64,000 nt of DNA from Trissonchulus latispiculum (GCA_030248195.1 JASAND010023080.1:1-64000); one strand, 5' to 3'. Counted from the stretch's first letter, positions 1 through 11,392 are shown. Program-made: numbers and translations. The notes: generated by a model not told the origin, from the letters alone.

Positions 1-34
<34 letters not shown>

Positions 35-37
35 TAT
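1..37. repeat. (TA)n microsatellite
   Basis: Almost pure TA dinucleotides at the window edge. Further TA tracts lie at 1,885-1,906 and 3,038-3,069. The three tracts flank and separate two hAT-like elements, so a TA-rich site was probably the insertion target. Confidence 0.95.
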
Positions 38-1884
38 TAGGGATCGACCGGAATTCCGGTTCCGGTTCCGGTACTTTTTGGTTCCGGTTCCGGTTCCGGT
101 TCCGGTACTTTTTGGTTCCGGTTCCGGTTCCGGTTTTTGAAAACGTACCGGAACCGGAACCAATTTTAGCCTATTATCAAAAGCAAAATTTTATTAAAAT
201 TTTCAAAAATTTTATCAAACTTCTTTAAAACTTTTTGAAAAAACTGCGATTCTCTTATAACCAGAATATTATTTATACAAAAATTTTCGCCTGCGGCGCT
301 ATTGCATTATATACTTAGAATGTTTTGAATTTGTAATAATAATGTCTAATGTATCGTTGTTATGAATATTAATATATATATTATAAAACAAAAATAATAC
401 TTAATAACTCAGATTAGATAGCACAAGACCGCCGAAACTTTTAAATTTAAGAGTACCTACATAATGCTGAATTGAAATTATTGAAGCCTTACCGTCGACC
501 TATGCTATTTCAAAATTATAGAGTGCGCTGTTGTATAATCAAATGTCAGTTTTAGCTTAAATTTAATCTTTTTAATTGTTTAAATCGAGACTGGACTTTA
601 AATATGGACTACGTAAGTTTGTTGCTCTTTGTTTAGTAATTAATCCAGTGCGCAGATCAACAGAATTACTAAAAAATTATGGATGGAACAAATAGCAATG
701 GTTTTTAAAAATCTTTTGAAGAAACGTCATTTAAAATTTAAAAATCCTGATGAAGCTAGCTAAACGGAAGAAATTTTGTTTAACTCAAGTTGGAGAAATT
801 GTGCATTTCGGTTTTCTTTGAAACTTGTGAAAAATACTTTTGGCTTATATGTTTAATGGATGAAAATTTATATATAATATTTCAATCATGCAAAAACCAT
901 TTGCATTTTAATCAGAAAACTCCAATAACAAAGTAATTATACTGAGATATAACAACAAGCTAAGGAATTATAAGCCGATGTTCTAAACAAGTCCAATTTT
1001 GTATATAGCTGATGTTACCTAAGTTCATAACCAGATTAGATTTACAATACGGAATTTATACATACAAGAACAGTAATTTTCAGAAAAAGTTTAATTTTGT
1101 CTGAAGTACAGAGAGAATAAAAGTAAACTAAAATAGTAATAGATATCTTTTGTTTTCTAAAAATGTAAATGGCATTATTTTTTATTTTGCGTTTTGAAAA
1201 TGCTGCAACGCTTCTAGTAAAGTTAAATGAACTTTTTGATTATGACTAGAAATTATCAGCCTAGAAAGCCAGATAAAAACTAAACATGTTTATGACTTAT
1301 TTTGTCGATGGAGCAGTTGTTGGTGCTCGCAAAAATTTTGGAGGAATCAATTTCTATCTACTTATATTTAGCTTAATTTAAAATTCAGCTTAACCAAGTA
1401 AGAAGTTAAATTTTATTTGCAAGCAAATGTCCTTTAAGTCAACTTGCATTCGATTAAATTATTCATCGAAATTCGTATATAGAATGTAAAAATATAGATG
1501 CCGTTTATTCATCGAAAATGTGCTCGAATAATATAAATATAGCATATTCATACCGTGTATAATTAATTTTAAATTTTAAATTTTAATTTTAAAGCTATAA
1601 TGTAGTGAAGTTTAACTGTGCGATAAGACAAAAATCTCTTAATAAATTGCAAATTTCATGTTCCTGCATTGAAATAACTATATAAAATATAAAGCAAACG
1701 TTATTACAATGTTCTAGTAACTATAAAAAAAGCGAAAAATTGTGCAAAAATTGTCCAAAACGTCAGAAAAAATTTTCGATTTTTGTAGTGTTAAAGAGCT
1801 GGTTAAGGAGCCGGTTCCGGTTCCGGTTACGGTTTGTTAAAGACATTTCCGGTTCCGGTTTTTTGGAGTTCCGGTCGATCCCTA
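38..1884. mobile_element. hAT-like non-autonomous element with CCGGTT subterminal arrays (copy 1)
   Basis: The element begins TAGGGATCGACCGGAA and ends with the reverse complement of that sequence, and lies in TA repeats that would give an 8-bp TATATATA duplication. The TAGnG start fits hAT-superfamily terminal inverted repeats. Inside each end is an array of GGTTCC/CCGGTT units (about 55-160 and 1,810-1,875). The interior is AT-rich and has no credible protein; the short reading frames there come from the repeat arrays. The superfamily call is inferred from termini only, as no transposase is present. Confidence 0.7.
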
Positions 1885-1906
1885 ATATATATATATATAT
1901 ATATAT

Positions 1907-3034
1907 TAGGGATCGACCGGAACTCCACAAACACCGGAACCGGAACCGGAACCGGAATTGGCTTTTATAAAACCGGAACCGGAACCGGAACCGGAACCGG
2001 AACCAGTTCTTTAACACTACAAAAGTCGAAAATTTTTTCTGCTGTTTTGGACAATTTTTGCGCAATTTTTCGCGTTTTTGTAGTTACTAGAACATTGTAA
2101 TAACGTTTGAATTATATTTTATAGTTATTTCAATGAACGAACATGAAATTTGCAATTTATTAAGAGATTTTTGTCTTATAGCATAGTTAAACTTTAATAT
2201 ACAGCTTTAAAATTTAAAATTTAAAATTATATATATACACTGTATGAATATGCTATATTTATATTATTCGAGCACATTTTCGATGAATAAATGGCATCTA
2301 TATACGTATATTTTTACATTATATTTACGAATTTTGATGAATAATTTAATCGAATGTATGTTGACCTTTAAAGGAGATTTACTGCCAAATAAAATTTAAT
2401 TTCTTAATTAGTTAAGCTGAATTTTCAATTAAGCCTGGTTACGAACTTATAACATCTCAACATCAGCTACAAAATTGGACTTGTTTAGAACATCGGCGTT
2501 TAATTCCTTCGCTTGTAATTATATCTCAGTATAATTACTTTGTAATTGGAATTTTTTGATTAAAATACAAATGTTTTCTGCCTGGTTGCAATATATAAAT
2601 TTTCGTCCATTAAGCGTATAAGCCAAAAGTAATTTTCACAAGTTTCAAAGAAAGTAGATTTGCACAATTTCTCCAAGTTGAATTAAGCGAATTTTCTTCT
2701 TTTTGGCTAGCTTCATCAGGGTTTTTTAATTTTAAATTTTAAAAACAATAGACATTATTATTACAAATTCTAAACATTCTAAGTAAAGCAATAGCGCCGC
2801 AGGCGAAAAATTTTGAATAAATCATATTCTGTTTATATAATAAGAGAATCGCAGTTTTTCAAAAAGTTTTAAAGAAGTTTGATAAAATTTTTGAAAATTT
2901 TAATAAAATTTTGCTTTTGATCATAGGCTAAAATTGGTTCCGGTTCCGGTACGTTTTCAAAAACCGGAACCGGAACCGGAACCGGAACCAAAAAGTACCG
3001 GAACCGGAACCGGAACCGGAATTCCGGTCGATCC

Positions 3035-3037
<3 letters not shown>
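1907..3037. mobile_element. hAT-like element, inverted shorter relative of copy 1
   Basis: It has the same terminal repeats and CCGGAA/GGTTCC arrays as the element at 38-1,884. Its interior matches that element in reverse orientation: 2,760-2,935 matches 170-310, and 2,040-2,100 matches 1,700-1,760. It is about 700 bp shorter, so one of the two has lost or gained internal sequence. Only 22 bp of TA repeat separates the two, which makes a head-to-head inverted pair. No transposase ORF is visible. Confidence 0.7.
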
Positions 3038-3070
<33 letters not shown>

Positions 3071-3071
<1 letters not shown>

Positions 3072-3335
3072 CCGTCTCGCAGGCGAATATTCCTCGGGGG
3101 GCCAGTCGAAAATATCTTCCAATGTTCCAAGGTCCCTATCGTGTTATAAAAGTGGTTTCTTCCACAAATGTTGAAATTTTGTCCACTCACCGATCAGATG
3201 CTACTAAAGGAATTGATCAATGTAAGTCGTTTAAAACCCTTTTATTCATAATTCATTTTCCCTTTCGCCTGGTTAATTTCCTATTCCTTGAATTCTGTTC
3301 TTTTAAAATCTTAGAATTTCATTTCTCTAAATGAA
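3071..3335 (+). pseudogene. Ty3/gypsy-like integrase C-terminus (GPY/F module), truncated
   Basis: The frame is open immediately after the TA tract and reads through a motif of the type RKYLPMFQGPYRVIKV. This is characteristic of the C-terminal GPY/F module of Ty3/gypsy integrases, which helps direct integration. Everything upstream (protease, RT, RNase H, integrase core) is cut off by the hAT-like insertions or lies outside the window. A strong splice-donor-like GTAAGT falls at 3,222-3,227 near the natural end of the domain; the frame then runs into non-homologous, low-complexity residues and stops at about 3,334. The element lies on the plus strand, and the accessory ORFs downstream share its orientation. 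Confidence 0.75.
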
Positions 3336-3639
3336 TAAAAATTCTTTAAAATTTATTCCCTTGATTTTGTAAAAATCTAATGTCAACCTCAGTACTATTG
3401 TATAACGTTTTATCTATTCTATTTAATATTTCCTTTTTATCTTTACACTTTTATTATTTCTCTTTTACCCCTTTTTGTTTGCATCTTATTAATTCATTTT
3501 TGTATGTTATGTAATTGTCTAGTTATTTCAGTACGCGCCTGTCTTTTGATTTTGTGGCTCTCTAGTCAGTGCTTTTGGCAGATTTCTGGAGAACATCTTG
3601 GTAAGTTTTGGTGTAATTATATTTTCTTATTTTAGTACT
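3335..3639 (+). other. AT-rich leader between integrase and accessory ORFs
   Basis: No coding signal is visible. It contains a second GTAAGT at 3,600 and a TATTTTAG acceptor-like site at about 3,634, five bases before the next ATG. This could be an intron or leader used to express the downstream ORFs. Confidence 0.4.
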
Positions 3640-4244
3640 ATGCCTTACGGAGCGGCAGTATCTAGTAAGTTTTCTAACATGACACAAATAAGACGAGTAA
3701 CCTTCGCTCCACCGCCTGCTCCGCCTCCGCCGGAACCTTCCTCGGATGGTCCGGAGTATACCATTTCTGCAGAGGATTGGCAGGTCATAAAGTGTAGTCA
3801 GTTTGATCCAACGTGGGATACTATGCCGTTCCCACCTACTCCTGGATACAGAATTATTGCGGGGGGGCACTCACTGTACGAGAGTCAAAATCACTTTTCG
3901 GCCTTGCGGTTGAAGACAAAAATTACCCTTCTCCTCCTGAACCCATGCCTTCTTCTATTTATTATGCAAAAGAATCCTCTCGAATGCAAAAAGTTGCCGC
4001 TTTGTTTAATTGTTATCCTACTCCAGCTACTTTTGATCCACCTAAACATCTTGCAGACCTGGGGGCACGCCCTGTAACCTTAGCGGAACCGAATTTAATT
4101 GTTCCTCCGGCTTTGGTTGCTTACACTGATGTTCGGCACGCACAATTTCAGGTTGTGGATCCTAAATTTATTCTTGAGTGCCATTACCGTAACATTGGCA
4201 GATACCTCAGAGGGGAACTTCCATGTCCCCCGCCAGCAGAGTAA
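3640..4244 (+). pseudogene. LTR-element accessory ORF A, proline-rich, one frameshift
   Basis: The ATG at 3,640 opens a frame with an N-terminal motif RRVTFAPPPAPPPPEP. It loses frame at a run of seven G (3,861-3,867). The continuation is open in the +3 frame to a stop at 4,244, giving about 200 codons overall. The product is rich in proline and aromatic residues, with no signal peptide or transmembrane segment. I do not recognise the family. ORF B begins with a similar motif (RRVCFDPRP), so A and B may be ancient paralogs. It could be an envelope-replacing or Gag-like accessory protein, but nothing in the sequence proves that. Confidence 0.5.
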
Positions 4245-4454
4245 CGTACGTATACAGGTATAGTTTGATTCACATTTTATGTTCTGTATTCACTTCTATG
4301 TTTTGTGTTCCAGGTTTGTGCACGTTACTGCGGGTTTTCAATCTCTGATAGATTCTACTTTTCCCGCAAATTCGGAAAAATTTTGAGGTTAGCGTAAATT
4401 TTTCTCTCCCTTAGTTTGGTTTTTATATACGTATCTTAGCAATTGCACTTTATA

Positions 4455-4990
4455 ATGTCAACTCCTCGAAGAGTATGTTTTGACCCGCGTCCGTGTAGAT
4501 ACGATTTGTCAAATGTTGGTCAACCCATGTATGAGCCACTCCGGGGCAAAGTTGCTCCGGGAGAACATCTTCCTCCGGTGCTAAATCAGGAATTGGAGTT
4601 GGGTCTAGCGGTACCTTATCGTGGGGGGTGGGTCACTCCTGCAGATTTGCGCTATAAACATATCGCGGCTATGATTTTTGATCCTTCTGATCTAGATTTA
4701 CCTTCTTGTAAAAAATTTATTGGGTTAGCCGCTCAATTCGGATATTTCGTGCTTCCGGCTTATTTTCAACCTCCTCTATATTTACGTGAAAAGGGGGCTC
4801 CTACTCTGTATATGTCATGTCCTTCGGCTCCTTTATTGGTAAAAAACGAACACGAAGTTATTTTACAGAGATTATCTTCTTCATGTTTGCTGAAAAATTT
4901 ACGGATGCTATGTGGTCTCCAACTTCTCCTGCCTCTATGCCTCCTGGGCCCCTACTATATAACCCTACCCCGGAGGAAGATGCTGGTTAG
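4455..4990 (+). pseudogene. LTR-element accessory ORF B, one frameshift
   Basis: The ATG at 4,455 follows an acceptor-like TATCTTAG at 4,432-4,439. The frame runs about 138 codons to near 4,868. One base is then out of register, and the neighbouring frame continues to TAG at 4,988, ending in an acidic PTPEEDAG tail. The N-terminus shares an RRVxF-P pattern with ORF A. No known domain is recognised. About 180 codons in total. The codon pattern and rich Pro/Leu/Tyr content are consistent across the break, which supports a decayed real gene rather than a chance ORF. Confidence 0.5.
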
Positions 4991-5166
4991 GTAGCAGGAT
5001 GTTTTGTGTTTTGCACGTTTTGTTATATGTCGTTTTCGTCATATTTATTGTATATTTATTTTTATTCTAGAAAGGTTACGTGTATCCAAAAATTCCCCTC
5101 CAAGCGGATCTTAAGGTTATTCGGTGGGTTATACATTTTTATATTTTTCTAAGGTGTGTATGTACA

Positions 5167-7714
5167 ATGTCTGATCGTTTGGTGTATTCACAACAGTTGG
5201 TAGCTGCTCGTCGAAATGTGATAGGGTATACTCCTCCGCGTCCGGGGTTCCCTCCGATGAGATTTCCCATTCGTTCAGAGTTGCTTTCACCAAATTCAAG
5301 TTTTCCTAGATTCGTGTCAAACGTTGAATTTCCTAATTACTCCGGATACCCAGTTACGTCAGAATACCAGTCTATGCATCATTCGGAACCCGAATTGGGA
5401 GTTTATTCAATATTTGATCCTCCGTTCGGCACTACCGGGCATGGGTCGACCCCCTCTTTTTCGGTGACCTCTCCTCCCTCGTATGGGTCCTTGCAAAGTC
5501 TACCCACAACGACGACTCAAAACTTGTCAAATTCTACTTCTATTACTGTATCACGACCTCCTGTTTCTACTTGGACATATACTTCTTCCGCTGGATCCGC
5601 CTCTCCTCCCCGAACTGTAAATTATTACTATGATTCTATTCCAACCATGCTCTCCTCTCCAAATTCTACATGGGACACTTTTTCTATAGATGGGCATGTA
5701 TGCAGATTTGCCTGCAAAACCTACTGCCCCGGAGGCTGCTGAAGCTTCGCGCAAATATTTTCAACAGGTGGCCGCCCGGACTGCTGCTTCGGCCGCTGCT
5801 TCTGTTGCTTCGGCCGCTGCTGCTGCTTCCGTTGTTTCGACTGCTACTGTTGCTTCGCCCCTTCCGGAACAACCGGCACCGAACTTGCTACCGCCGGCTT
5901 CAGTAACCATTCCGGTGAAGACCACCAAACTTCGTAAGACTGTGGTCCAGACTTCCACAGGGGAGGTTTCTGTTGCGCAGCCTGTTCCACCTACTTCAGG
6001 CATAAGTGCATCTAGCAGCCAAGAGTCGCTTACTCACTGTCCGCCACATACTTCTGGACATTCTGAGTCTTCTACTCTGGATTTTAATTTTTATCCAGGT
6101 GTTGGCTATGTTATTGATCGTGGTCCCGGTACTCCTGGGGTCACGACTCCTAGCTTGTTTCCAATTTCTGCGCCGCCTTTGACGACTTCTCTTCCGGGTT
6201 CCTTTTCGGTTCGAGCGAAGTTTCCACCGCAGCAGGCTCCTGTTTCTCAAATTTCGGTGCGGATGGCTCCGGTGGTTCAGGCCACCGTATTTCCTGTGTC
6301 TACGGCTCAGGCTCCGGTCCTCCGTCTCCGACAGGAGGGGATAACTCCCCCCTTCCACCCGCTCCCACGCCCCCTCCTCTTCCGCGTTTTTCTACTCCGC
6401 AGCGGTCTACTCCAATTGGTCTTTCTCCAGCTTTAGACATGTCTGTTTCAGTTTCTGGATTAAATTTAACTCTTCGCCATTTAGCTCAAGACTCATTTTT
6501 TCAAATCTTGCCCGACATTTGCACACCGGAACAACTTTTTGCTCTAGAACAGTATATACGGGCTATACCAACTTCAGATTTTTGATAAATTGGGTATTCC
6601 CCCACCCTGGAAACCTTTGGCTTTTATTCACGCTGTTCTCCAAATTCCTACTTTTCATATGCCAAACTTATTTAAGATTCTTTATCCGGAACCCCCGGTT
6701 AACCCCCTACTTGAGACGACGGCCGGAAGTCTGCTGTCTTTGTTGAATTTAAACCTGTCTGGACTGTCCGGTGGGTCGGACGCCGCGGCTCCGGGTTCTG
6801 GCCCTTTGCGGTCTACGCCCGGTTCCGAGCTCCCGTCTGCTCCGGCAGTGCAGGTCGTGGGTGTTTCTGATCAACCTGGGCCATCCCGTCGCCCAGATAT
6901 TCCTGCGGTTTTGGATGTTCCTATGCAGGAGGAGCCGGTGGTTCAGCTTCATGTTCCGCCTCCACAGCCTCCGCCTCTTCAGGTTGCTCCCTATTCCGTT
7001 TCCCCGTTTGCAGGTCTTCCGGCGGATAGACAAGTTGTTTGGCCTGAATCTCATTTTCTGTTTCCACCTAAATTAGTTTTGGATTTGACAGGCCTGGTGG
7101 CGGGCTCCCTCTCATCTGAGGCAGTTCCTACAATTGTAGCTGATCAGCGCCCAAGGTACATTGTTCAACCTTTGGCAGGTCCGTATAAGGCTACCAAGAT
7201 CATTCGCGAACGTGGTTTGGCTAAGATTTCTCCGGGATTGGAAAAATTCAATGCCCTCCCAATTTTGCTGATTCGGAGAAACAGTTGCCTTGTGGCACCC
7301 AGCCATACACGGGGCCTCAGAAGGTTGACGAAGCCTTTTGGCCAGGTGTCCATTACCTGATCCATCATTATCCGAATATGGTTCCCTTTCGGATTCACTC
7401 GGAGCCATACTGGCAGATAGCTCATCTTCCGGACCTCCAGTCCAAGACTGACGGGTCTTCCTTGAACCCATACTTTATTGCTATCTACAATTTCTGGGAT
7501 GACGTTTTTCGTCGCAATGACATGCCTTTTGCGGTGACGGATAATGTCTACGACAATTTTTTGCAATGCATCAAAAATCTCTTTCCGGGGGCTGAGGTGC
7601 GTTGCACCCCTACGGAACACAAATTTGTTACTTCGGACGGATCTCCGTATCCAACTTTGGACCGTTATCGTTGGACAGTCCACCTTGACTTTCCTCCGAT
7701 TTACCGTCAAATTC
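5167..7714 (+). pseudogene. LTR-element accessory ORF C, N-terminal and middle part, multiple frameshifts
   Basis: The ATG at 5,167 starts a protein of about 1,040 codons that continues to 8,288. Frame changes are needed near 5,690, 6,350 (C-rich), 6,570, 7,255 and 7,715, so this copy is dead. The order is: a Ser/Thr/Pro-rich N-terminus (5,167-5,700), an Ala-rich stretch (5,750-5,870), a long Pro/Val-rich linker to about 7,050, then a compact hydrophobic/aromatic segment (7,260-7,710, with motifs such as FIAIYNFWDDVF). That segment looks globular but I do not recognise it. It leads straight into the NADAR domain annotated next. An acceptor-like TTATTCTAG lies 97 bp before the ATG. Confidence 0.5.
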
Positions 7715-7718
7715 ACAG

Positions 7719-8288
7719 GATCCGGTCTACATTCAGTGGGGTGAGGACGAATTTGGTACCTCTGAACAGCTGTACTACTGGCGTAAGTTCGAGGACTTTT
7801 CTGGCCTCAAGGAACCGGCCCGGGTCGTGGCCTCCATGGAGTGCCCCTTCCAAGCCAAATATTTGGCTGAGGAATTTATGGCCAAATGGATTCCGAGAGA
7901 GTCAGCCTTGCGTCAAATGTGGCACGCAAAAACGGGTCCGGGTTCTTTGATCCGAGCACTCATCATGCTTGACGTCATCCGGGCCAAGGCGGCTTCTTGT
8001 CCTCAGTTTCGCCGTTGGCTGCATGACACCGGCGTGGCCTACCTGGTCGAAGTGGTGCCGGGTGACTCCTACTGGAGTTGTGGCTATGATGCTTTAGAGC
8101 TTCAGGCCATGCCACCGGCCCGCCGCCGCGAAGTTCTTTCTGATCCTAAGCCAAAAGGCCAAAATTGGATGGGTAAAATTTGCATGATCGTCCGGCGGGA
8201 GCTTTTCCCACAGCTTCCTCATGAGCTGGCGGTCCGCGAGGCTGAGCAAAACCTCCGGGAGGCTATTAGGTACCCTGCACCTGTGTAA
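7719..8288 (+). pseudogene. NADAR/YbiA-like domain at the C-terminus of accessory ORF C
   Basis: One open frame runs about 190 codons to TAA at 8,288. It carries, in order, the landmarks of the NADAR (YbiA, DUF1768) fold: an FGTSEQLYYWRKFEDF block (the F-x-S/T-x-E-x(6)-K signature), an AKYLAEEF block, a VIRAKAASCPQFRRWL helix, a TGxAYLVEVVPGDSYWSCG block (D-x-x-W-x-x-G) and a GQNWMGKICMIVRREL block (GxNxxGxxLMxxR). NADAR proteins act on NAD/ADP-ribose-linked substrates as N-glycosidases, and bacterial members reverse guanine ADP-ribosylation. The expected acidic and aromatic residues are present, so the domain itself looks catalytically plausible although the ORF upstream is frameshifted. Family assignment is from motif memory, not a search. 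Confidence 0.7.
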
Positions 8289-10080
8289 ATGTTTTGTGTG
8301 TGGCGGGGTGGGATATTAGCATGGCCCGTACGTGGGGGGTATTGTTGTTACGTATTAATCTCTGCATTGGGGGGACTTGTTTTCTGTTTCTTATATGTGA
8401 CCTAACACTTATTTTTCTGGTACGAATTTGATTATTTCTTCTTGAATACGATTTTCTTACTCTTTATAAAAAGTATTCTCTTACTTGAATCTTCTATGTT
8501 CTCAACGTTCCAATTAAAAATTGAGTATTCTTTTCAAAAGCGAACTAAATTTTGTGAATTCTTACACATATTTTATTTTTATCTCGTGTACGACTACTTA
8601 TTCTATTTTATCAAAATTTTACCTTTAACTTTATTTTTATTCTAAATATGCAATAGTACTGGGGTTGTTCTACCGTCCCACATCTCGGCGGGTCCGTGGT
8701 TGCTCGTCGCCTGTGTCTGGCTTATGGCCGGGCAAGGGTGGGCGGTCAACCACGGACCGGCATCTTAGATTCCGTAGGTTATCTTTTCGATCTTTTTGAT
8801 TTCGGCGCAGTCTACGGTCGCTCGTTGTCTGGATACTCTCCAGGCTGCAGTAGCCGTAGGCTCGCGCCCTCTCTACCCTAAATTAATCGGGCCCTTACGA
8901 TGTACTGTATGGCCTCTGTGCCTTATATCGGTGACCTGTGGCCTTTGTGCCTTATATGATGTTTTGTTTTTCTACCGTGGGCCCTCGCGCCGTATGTTAT
9001 CCCCATATATTATGCCGTATTTACTCTTTTTTTGTTTGTTTGTTGTTTACTGTAACATACTTCCCCTTCCCTCCCCCCCAGTCCCTCTATGGCGGCGAGT
9101 TCCCCTTTCTGATACTATATATGCTGTGTAAATTTTTATGTCCTTGTGATTATGTTAGGACCCGGAGGATTCCGTGGTTGGAAAAGGGCCCGGAGGTACG
9201 GGTTCGCCCGGTAGTTGGTGATCTTGGGCCTGGATAGTCTGTTTGGCCGGTGATTGGTTCTTGGGCTGGAGTGGCTTGCGCCGTGGGGCGCCCGCTCCCC
9301 TTCCGGAGGTTGGTCCGACGGTGGCTGTGGGGTCTACCCCCTACGGCATGGTTCTCAGCGGCCTTCCTGGCCTATAAACTGTGAACTTTTATATTATATC
9401 AGTCTGTATTGTGATTGTTGTGTATTCCGGTTCCCCCTACTCGTCCGCTCCCCCTCCCCCTTTCCCCTCTTTTTCTCTAATGGTGTTGTGTTTTTCATTC
9501 CATAAATCTGCTTTATTTTTGTGTGACAGCTTTAATAGTTGAGGGGGAACTGACATGGGTTATGCTTTATGGGGTTTTTCGCTCGATTATCACCTTTTAA
9601 AATTTTGTTGATCTTTAAAAACTTTCTCTTTCTGCAGGTTCTTTCGAGATTTTCTTTAGGATGCCCCCTAGTTCGGCTAGTCCGTCCTATAATATGTCGT
9701 ATATTATCCCATTTCTAACTGTTTTTGTTTTGATTTTTACTACTGTACCGCGGGTTTACGCATAATTTTGTTACTGCCATCTATGCCTTCTATTTTTGCC
9801 ATTCTTGTTGGTGCCATTTTATGCAGCTTTATATTTGCATTTAATCAGATTCGTGCTTACTCCGGGGGAGGCTTCCCTGGACTGGATACGCATAGGCCAT
9901 TTCGCTCTTTTCGCGCAATTTCTCATAAATTTTATAAATTTCCGTTGGAGTAGCCTCTCCCGGAGCACCTATATATACTACATATACCACCATATTCTTC
10001 ATATATAGCTGGGGTCTAAAATTTTATTTCTTTGCATAGTCTTGTATAGTATATTTTCTACTGCTTGGTTGTCTAGTTTT
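8289..10080 (+). other. Non-coding tail of the LTR element
   Basis: No convincing ORF. The region alternates AT-rich and G/C-rich blocks (8,660-8,900 and 9,150-9,400), unlike the flanking host DNA. It contains a 12-bp perfect inverted repeat at 8,691/8,747 and repeated GGCCTYTGTGCCTTATAT phrases at about 8,910-8,955. A TATA-rich stretch lies at 9,970-10,010. Structured RNA functions such as packaging or export are possible but not shown. Confidence 0.45.
8691..8758 (+). other. Stem-loop, 12-bp perfect stem
   Basis: GGTCCGTGGTTG at 8,691-8,702 pairs perfectly with CAACCACGGACC at 8,747-8,758 across a 44-nt G/C-rich loop. It lies 400 nt after the accessory ORF, in the tail of the LTR element. 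Confidence 0.6.
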
Positions 10081-10355
10081 ACAAGAATAAAAATGCTCCG
10101 GTGGAGCATGAAAAATGCAATATGGGTGACATTAGGTTGTAAATGGACAGAGGACTAGGTTTTAAAACGTTAATATGGGAGTAGCAGGTTGTAAATGCCA
10201 GGAGGACTAGGTTAAAAGCGCACTAATATGGACCAGCTTCGCTGAACAACCCATATTCGCGAAAACTGTCCAGAGTTTCTATCGGCTGCTGCTTGCTGTT
10301 GATATTGACAGTTCTTCAGAAAATTGAACGATTTGTCAGCATGGACTGCAAGTAT
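10081..10355 (+). repeat. 270-bp interspersed repeat 'S', copy 1
   Basis: Starts ACAAGAATAAAAATGCTCCG and ends near GACTGCAAGTAT. It contains a short hairpin (ATGCTCC-GGT-GGAGCAT), two diverged tandem units beginning AGGTTGTAAATG, and a second hairpin bounded by AATATGG and CCCATATT. Other copies are at 12,394-12,574 (+, partial), 12,826-13,101 (-) and 13,347-13,527 (-, partial). It directly abuts the hairpin that starts the large foldback. Confidence 0.75.
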
Positions 10356-11392
10356 TATAGGGGAGCGCGAGAGCGCTCCCCTATAATATGGGTGTAAAAG
10401 GCTCAGTGCGGCCCTTGGAGACCCGTTCGAGCTCCGTGCCAGCTAAATACTCAACGAAACTGGACAATTTTGGTATCGTTGGAATCTACACGACGAGTAC
10501 TACAAGTCGCAAAAAAGTTTTGGTCAAAATTTCCAACTTTGAAAATTTTCGCTTCCGGGCAAGTTAGGTCCGTTTGTTTTTTTCCGTGTAAGTCACGCTT
10601 GGAAAAATGCAATTTTCTGTCGCAGTGTTAGAACGATCTGGGCATTTTCAGCAGGTGAAGTTAGGTTTTTCTGAACATATATATCCCGAAAGTGAACCTT
10701 TTTGATATTATTTCGCTGCCCAGCCCGGCCAGCCATCTGTACGGCCGGCCAAAAGTGGACTCGGCGCTAAAATGGCCAAAAATGGCCAATTTTTTGTCAA
10801 AGCTACAGGACTCAGGGAAGACGCTAGAGAGACGTGGTTTGTTGCATAAGGATCTACGGAAGGGTTTATATGTCCTAACGAGGACGATTTTTGATATCTG
10901 GCCAGGATCGTTCTGGCGGCCGGCCCAAAGTTGGTCCGGCCAAATAGCCATTTTCGGAAAATTTCTAAGTCCCAACTCTACAGGAAATAGTCAAAAATAG
11001 GCCAAAATATGCTGTTTTGGGCCATATAGTGGGACGCATATAAGGGTTATCGGGGTCGTTGAACACGATGAGCATAGTTGCAGCGCTGTGCGGTGCTGCT
11101 ATCGTGCTGTACTGCTATGCAACAACCATAGCACGCTGTCTGTAGACTTACTGTAAACGGCTGAACATATGAAACTTGGCGAAAATCATGTCTGTAGTAA
11201 GGGGGAACTGTAGCTATGTTAGTTGGGGCACTCTCTAGCTTCCACCGTGCTGTATGTGCTGCCCCAAACACAGCAGCGTCGATAACAAGTTATTCATTCG
11301 TCACTGGTATTTGAAATTCGGCATACAGATAGTTTAGGACATGACAAACTATTATACATACGTTTCGTATACTTATTACGATGTTGCTATGT

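Noticed and set aside
60..160. Telomere-like or centromeric repeat (CCGGTT)n
   Set aside because: The arrays are short, confined to the ends of two defined elements, and lie inside a retroelement.
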